In this document: in pieces, positions 48,952 to 51,740 of the stretch | How the letters are laid out: the number at the start of each line of letters is the position of its first letter | Numbering within the stretch: the first letter of the stretch is position 1 | Virus record (IMG/VR): IMGVR_UViG_3300044940_000294 | Span: 1-51,740 of that record | Source: a virus | DNA: 51,740 bases | Reading direction: 5' to 3' (one strand) | The notes under the pieces: model-generated | The model's input: the letters and a program-made list of their open reading frames with translations, nothing else | Told to the model about the DNA's origin: nothing | The model's database searches: none | Translations under genes and position numbers: made by a program

Positions 48952-51120
48952 TTAAGAACCAACCCTACCCCTCAAATACAAATCTGTAATAGCAAAATTA
49001 CCATTCATCCCGACATACACCGACAATTTAGGGTTGTTGCTACCAAAAAAAGAAACCCCCCCATTCGGAAGCCATTGCGAAACCCAAATAGCAAACCAAT
49101 TAGCGTCATTAGGGTCATATTGCGTAGCATTGTAGCCCGCCTTTGGACGTATGATTGTTTGGTCGTAATTAGCTTCTGAGGCTTTCAAATGCAAAGCAAA
49201 TTTTTGATAGTCGCCGATGTAATAACCATATCCATTTGGGTTGAAAACACCTTTGTACTCAACCGCATATTGATTTGTAGGATATGCCGTATTTTTGTTT
49301 TTCTCAAACTTGATATATTGTGCAGCCACATTTGGCAAATCTGTAACAGTTAAATTTAAACCCGCAGGAGCAAGAGCCACAAATACCTCACCGTCTTCGC
49401 CTAAATCTTCGGCTAAGGTAGCTATATTTGCCTCTAAAAACGACAGCAAAGCTCCGTAGCTGTCATCTATCACAGATTTGGCAAACCAACTATCCGTAAA
49501 CTCAAAATAACACCAACCCGACCCGCCTGTCTTGCTTATGTCGGTTCGCCCATTGGCATTAATGCTTACTACCCAATCATTGATATCGCCTGTGCCTCCA
49601 TAAGGCAGAAACTGCGAGGGTGCCTTGTCCGTAAATCTGTCATAAGAGAAGTTCAAACCTATGATGTGATTACCACTTGTGCCGCTGTCTTCGTAGGTGA
49701 TTGTGTTAATTACTGATATATCATACTTACCGTACACACTCATGCCCCACGCACCCCCATAAACTTCTAACGTAATCGTTTCATTATCATTTATGGAATA
49801 CGACTCTAAACTAATAGGTACTTGTATGTTAGTATTTGTATTCATAAAATCAAAACCCTTCAAAATAAATGTGGCATATTGCCCAGAACCTACCTCTGGT
49901 CTTTGTACCGTAAGACCTGTTTGCTCCAAAAGTGCAGTAATCAGCGGCGCACCCGATACTATCAATTTGTTGTTGCCACTTGTACCGCTGTCAAAACTAT
50001 TCCCACCGTAGGCATTGATACACACCAAATTGTAAGCCCCACTCATTACCGTATTGTCGCAAGTAACCTCTATGACTACATTAAACCTATCAATGAAATT
50101 GAGCAATGAAATAGCAATGCCTGCGTTATTAGCTGCAAAGGCAGACAGCAACGCAAAACCCTCACCTGTTACCGTCATCTGAATAGTTTGCCCTCTTTTA
50201 GCAAAAGGCGTAACCGTATTTATAGACGCAGCCCCCAAAACCGTAACAGATTGTGCCCAATCATAAAAATTACTATACAAACTATTATTGCGAACCCTCA
50301 AAGGGTGCGTACCTATTAAATTACTTGCCGTAACATTCGCAAGAATAAGATTATGTTTCCTCTTAATATAAATAATACTTTGCAAAGCCTCGCAGATAAT
50401 CTGCACGGGGGCAGGTGTAGCAGTTCTGAAAACCCCCCCATACACAGCTAATATGCCGTTTGTATTTGCCAATAAGACAGCATCACTCCCACCAATGAAT
50501 ACATCATCTACATCTGGATTAGCAATATCCGTAATACTACCACCCCCGCCACCACTGCCCAAAGACACAGGGTCAAGCAACAAATAACCTGTCCCCGCCT
50601 CTTTTGTTAGGGCAGGGTGCGAATTAGGGCTAATCAGCAGTTGTAATTCATTGTTAGCATTCACTTGCAACAAATTAGCTGCATCAGCTGACAGATTCAC
50701 CGCCAAATTTTTGCCTGTAATCTTAATGCCTGTGCCTTGCTCCACATCTCGCCAATCATACACCCTACTAAATTGTTGCGTGTTTGTGCTGTATTCATAC
50801 ACCCCGTTTTCTTCTACGTTTGTTTGGGCAATTAGTAAAACCCTCTCTCTATCCTTTGGCGTGTACCCCGCATAGTTAGGGAAAGACGTATAAGTTTGGG
50901 TAATGTCTATTTCCGAAGTAAATAGTTTTAGCCCTATTGTGTCTAATAAGTCTCTAATTGTGGCTTGTATCGCCTCTTTTTGGTAGAAAAAGAACGATAC
51001 ATAATTGACCAAATGCCAATCCAATGGATGGTTATTTACCATTGGGTATCTCTTTAACTTTTCCCTTTCATCTATACTTTCAGGTTTAATAACCTTACCA
51101 TGTATTGGATAATCTCCCAT
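48952..51120 (-). CDS. Large fibre-like virion protein (722 residues)
   Basis: N-terminal region (GDYPIHGKVIKPESIDEREK, DWHLVNYVSFFFYQKEAIQA, LLDTIGLKLFTSEIDITQTY) is likely the baseplate-binding part. A flexible LGSGGGGGSITD linker at about 192 leads to strand-rich modules; INTVTPFAKRGQTIQMTVTG and repeated SGTSGNNKL/SGTSGNHII look like IPT/TIG-type repeats. The C-terminus GYYIGDYQKFALHLKASEAN ends in a globular domain. Probable receptor-binding fibre. It is on the opposite strand to the adjacent baseplate genes, as invertible or swapped fibre genes often are. Confidence 0.65.
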   Translation of the reverse strand: MGDYPIHGKVIKPESIDEREKLKRYPMVNNHPLDWHLVNYVSFFFYQKEAIQATIRDLLDTIGLKLFTSEIDITQTYTSFPNYAGYTPKDRERVLLIAQTNVEENGVYEYSTNTQQFSRVYDWRDVEQGTGIKITGKNLAVNLSADAANLLQVNANNELQLLISPNSHPALTKEAGTGYLLLDPVSLGSGGGGGSITDIANPDVDDVFIGGSDAVLLANTNGILAVYGGVFRTATPAPVQIICEALQSIIYIKRKHNLILANVTASNLIGTHPLRVRNNSLYSNFYDWAQSVTVLGAASINTVTPFAKRGQTIQMTVTGEGFALLSAFAANNAGIAISLLNFIDRFNVVIEVTCDNTVMSGAYNLVCINAYGGNSFDSGTSGNNKLIVSGAPLITALLEQTGLTVQRPEVGSGQYATFILKGFDFMNTNTNIQVPISLESYSINDNETITLEVYGGAWGMSVYGKYDISVINTITYEDSGTSGNHIIGLNFSYDRFTDKAPSQFLPYGGTGDINDWVVSINANGRTDISKTGGSGWCYFEFTDSWFAKSVIDDSYGALLSFLEANIATLAEDLGEDGEVFVALAPAGLNLTVTDLPNVAAQYIKFEKNKNTAYPTNQYAVEYKGVFNPNGYGYYIGDYQKFALHLKASEANYDQTIIRPKAGYNATQYDPNDANWFAIWVSQWLPNGGVSFFGSNNPKLSVYVGMNGNFAITDLYLRGRVGS

Positions 51121-51134
51121 ATATTGAAAAAATT

Positions 51135-51156
51135 TATATTTTATTGTAAATATATA
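51135..51156 (-). promoter_or_regulatory. Possible promoter element of the fibre gene
   Basis: Minus strand TATATATTTACAATAAAATATA, similar to the element before the scaffold gene (41233-41255). A half-site-like AATAAAG lies farther upstream. Confidence 0.35.
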
Positions 51157-51198
51157 GATATTTTAAATAACTTTATTGTTTGAAACAAAAAAATATTT

Positions 51199-51740
51199 AT
51201 GGAAGGATTAGGCTTTGGTTTTACCGTTTCCTTGAATGACTTATTTTCCAATCCTTTGGAAAATATGATTAATAAATTCAAGAAGTTAGAAGGTGTAAGT
51301 CAAGATGTTGTAAAGAAAGTTGAACGGCAATTTGACAATTTTAATATAGGGCAAAATTTAGCAATAGGTGGGACTTTGTTAGCATCTCCATTGGTAGTGG
51401 CTACGTCTGCTGCAATGGATTTTGAGGCTCAATTATCAAGCATAAAGGCGGTTGCAGGCGAAGGAATAGATATGTCAGCTATTCAAAAAACAGCCTTAGA
51501 CGCAGGTAGTCAAACGGCTTTTAGTGCGTTGGAAGCTGCAAAAGGTATGGAAGAGTTGATTAAAGCAGGTATTGATGCCACAACGGTTATTAATGGTGGT
51601 CTTGTCCCAGCATTGAACTTAGCAACGGCAGGGGAATTGAGTGTTGCCGAAGCTGCGGAAATAGCCTCAACAGGAGTCAATGCCTTTGGATTAGAAAAGA
51701 GTGCAGCAAGTATCGAGAGAGTCGGTAATGCCTTATCAGG
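51199..51740 (+). CDS. Tail tape measure protein, 5' part
   Basis: ATG at 51199 reads to the window edge (180 codons). MEGLGFGFTVSLNDLFSNPL start, then AIGGTLLASPLVVATSAAMD, EAQLSSIKAVAGEGIDMSAI, GSQTAFSALEAAKGMEELIK and ELSVAEAAEIASTGVNAFGL, the TIGR01760/TP901 core of tape measures. Determines tail length and passes into the host during ejection. The rest is beyond the window; its end may be near base 36. Confidence 0.88.
   Translation, partial: MEGLGFGFTVSLNDLFSNPLENMINKFKKLEGVSQDVVKKVERQFDNFNIGQNLAIGGTLLASPLVVATSAAMDFEAQLSSIKAVAGEGIDMSAIQKTALDAGSQTAFSALEAAKGMEELIKAGIDATTVINGGLVPALNLATAGELSVAEAAEIASTGVNAFGLEKSAASIERVGNALS

Noticed and set aside
1-51740. CRISPR array
   Set aside because: No regularly spaced repeats of 20-40 bases were seen.

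Overview
The window is almost certainly most of the genome of a temperate (or recently temperate) contractile-tailed phage (myovirus morphology) of a Bacteroidota host. Evidence for the host is the AT-rich sequence, the TTTG / TANNTTTG promoters spaced about 19 bp apart, the near absence of Shine-Dalgarno sequences (A-rich leaders instead), and Bacteroidota-type proteins such as the BT4734/VirE-like primase-helicase. Evidence for the phage type is a complete set of head genes plus sheath, tube, spike, gp25, baseplate J and a tape measure that runs off the right edge.

Layout. 1-4064 (+): baseplate hub module (gpU/CIS-tube-like, LysM/gp53-like, gpD/gp27-like hub, gpV/gp5-like spike, gp25-like wedge), preceded by a protein resembling the Acb2/Tad1 cyclic-nucleotide sponges. 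4296-6476: tyrosine integrase, thymidylate synthase, small Cro/CI-type regulator. 6569-9091 (-): SSB, Sak4-like RecA-fold ATPase and two unknowns. 9306-11503 (+): unknown early genes. 11495-16976 (-): gpG-like neck protein, fused portal-gpF, large and small terminase, interrupted by a plus-strand cassette (lipoprotein, tRNA-like RNA, broken ORF) with its own promoter and terminator. 16977-18100: a 1.1 kb region without intact genes holding an AT-rich, iteron-like candidate origin and two damaged small ORFs. 18101-30446 (+, with two repressor-like genes on -): HNH nuclease, phage DnaN clamp, two membrane proteins, ParB-like protein, ParB-methyltransferase fusion, helicase, primase-helicase, VRR nuclease, MazG-like hydrolase. 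31864-30529 (-): operon ending in an ECF-type sigma factor. 41223-32020 (-): protease/scaffold, decoration, major capsid, connectors, lysis cassette, tail terminator, sheath, tube and a tail chaperone with a -1 frameshift extension. 41350-43723 (+): PD-(D/E)XK nuclease, small proteins, HU and a cytosine methyltransferase remnant. 44371-48866 (+): baseplate J, a gpI-like protein with Fn3/LamG domains, two small virion proteins. 48952-51120 (-): large fibre-like protein. 51199-end (+): tape measure start.

Regulation. The most striking signal outside the genes is a dispersed inverted repeat built from CTTTATTT and AAATAAAG half-sites. It recurs at more than ten promoters, where the left half supplies the -33 TTTG box and the right half fills the 19-bp spacer before the -7 TANNTTTG box. 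It behaves like a phage-wide operator-promoter module for early genes. The ECF sigma operon carries a version of it, suggesting an early-to-late cascade. Because the two window edges both fall near the tape measure, the genome is probably circular or circularly permuted and only the rest of the tape measure is missing. No DNA polymerase is visible, so the phage likely brings its own clamp, SSB and primase-helicase and borrows the host polymerase.
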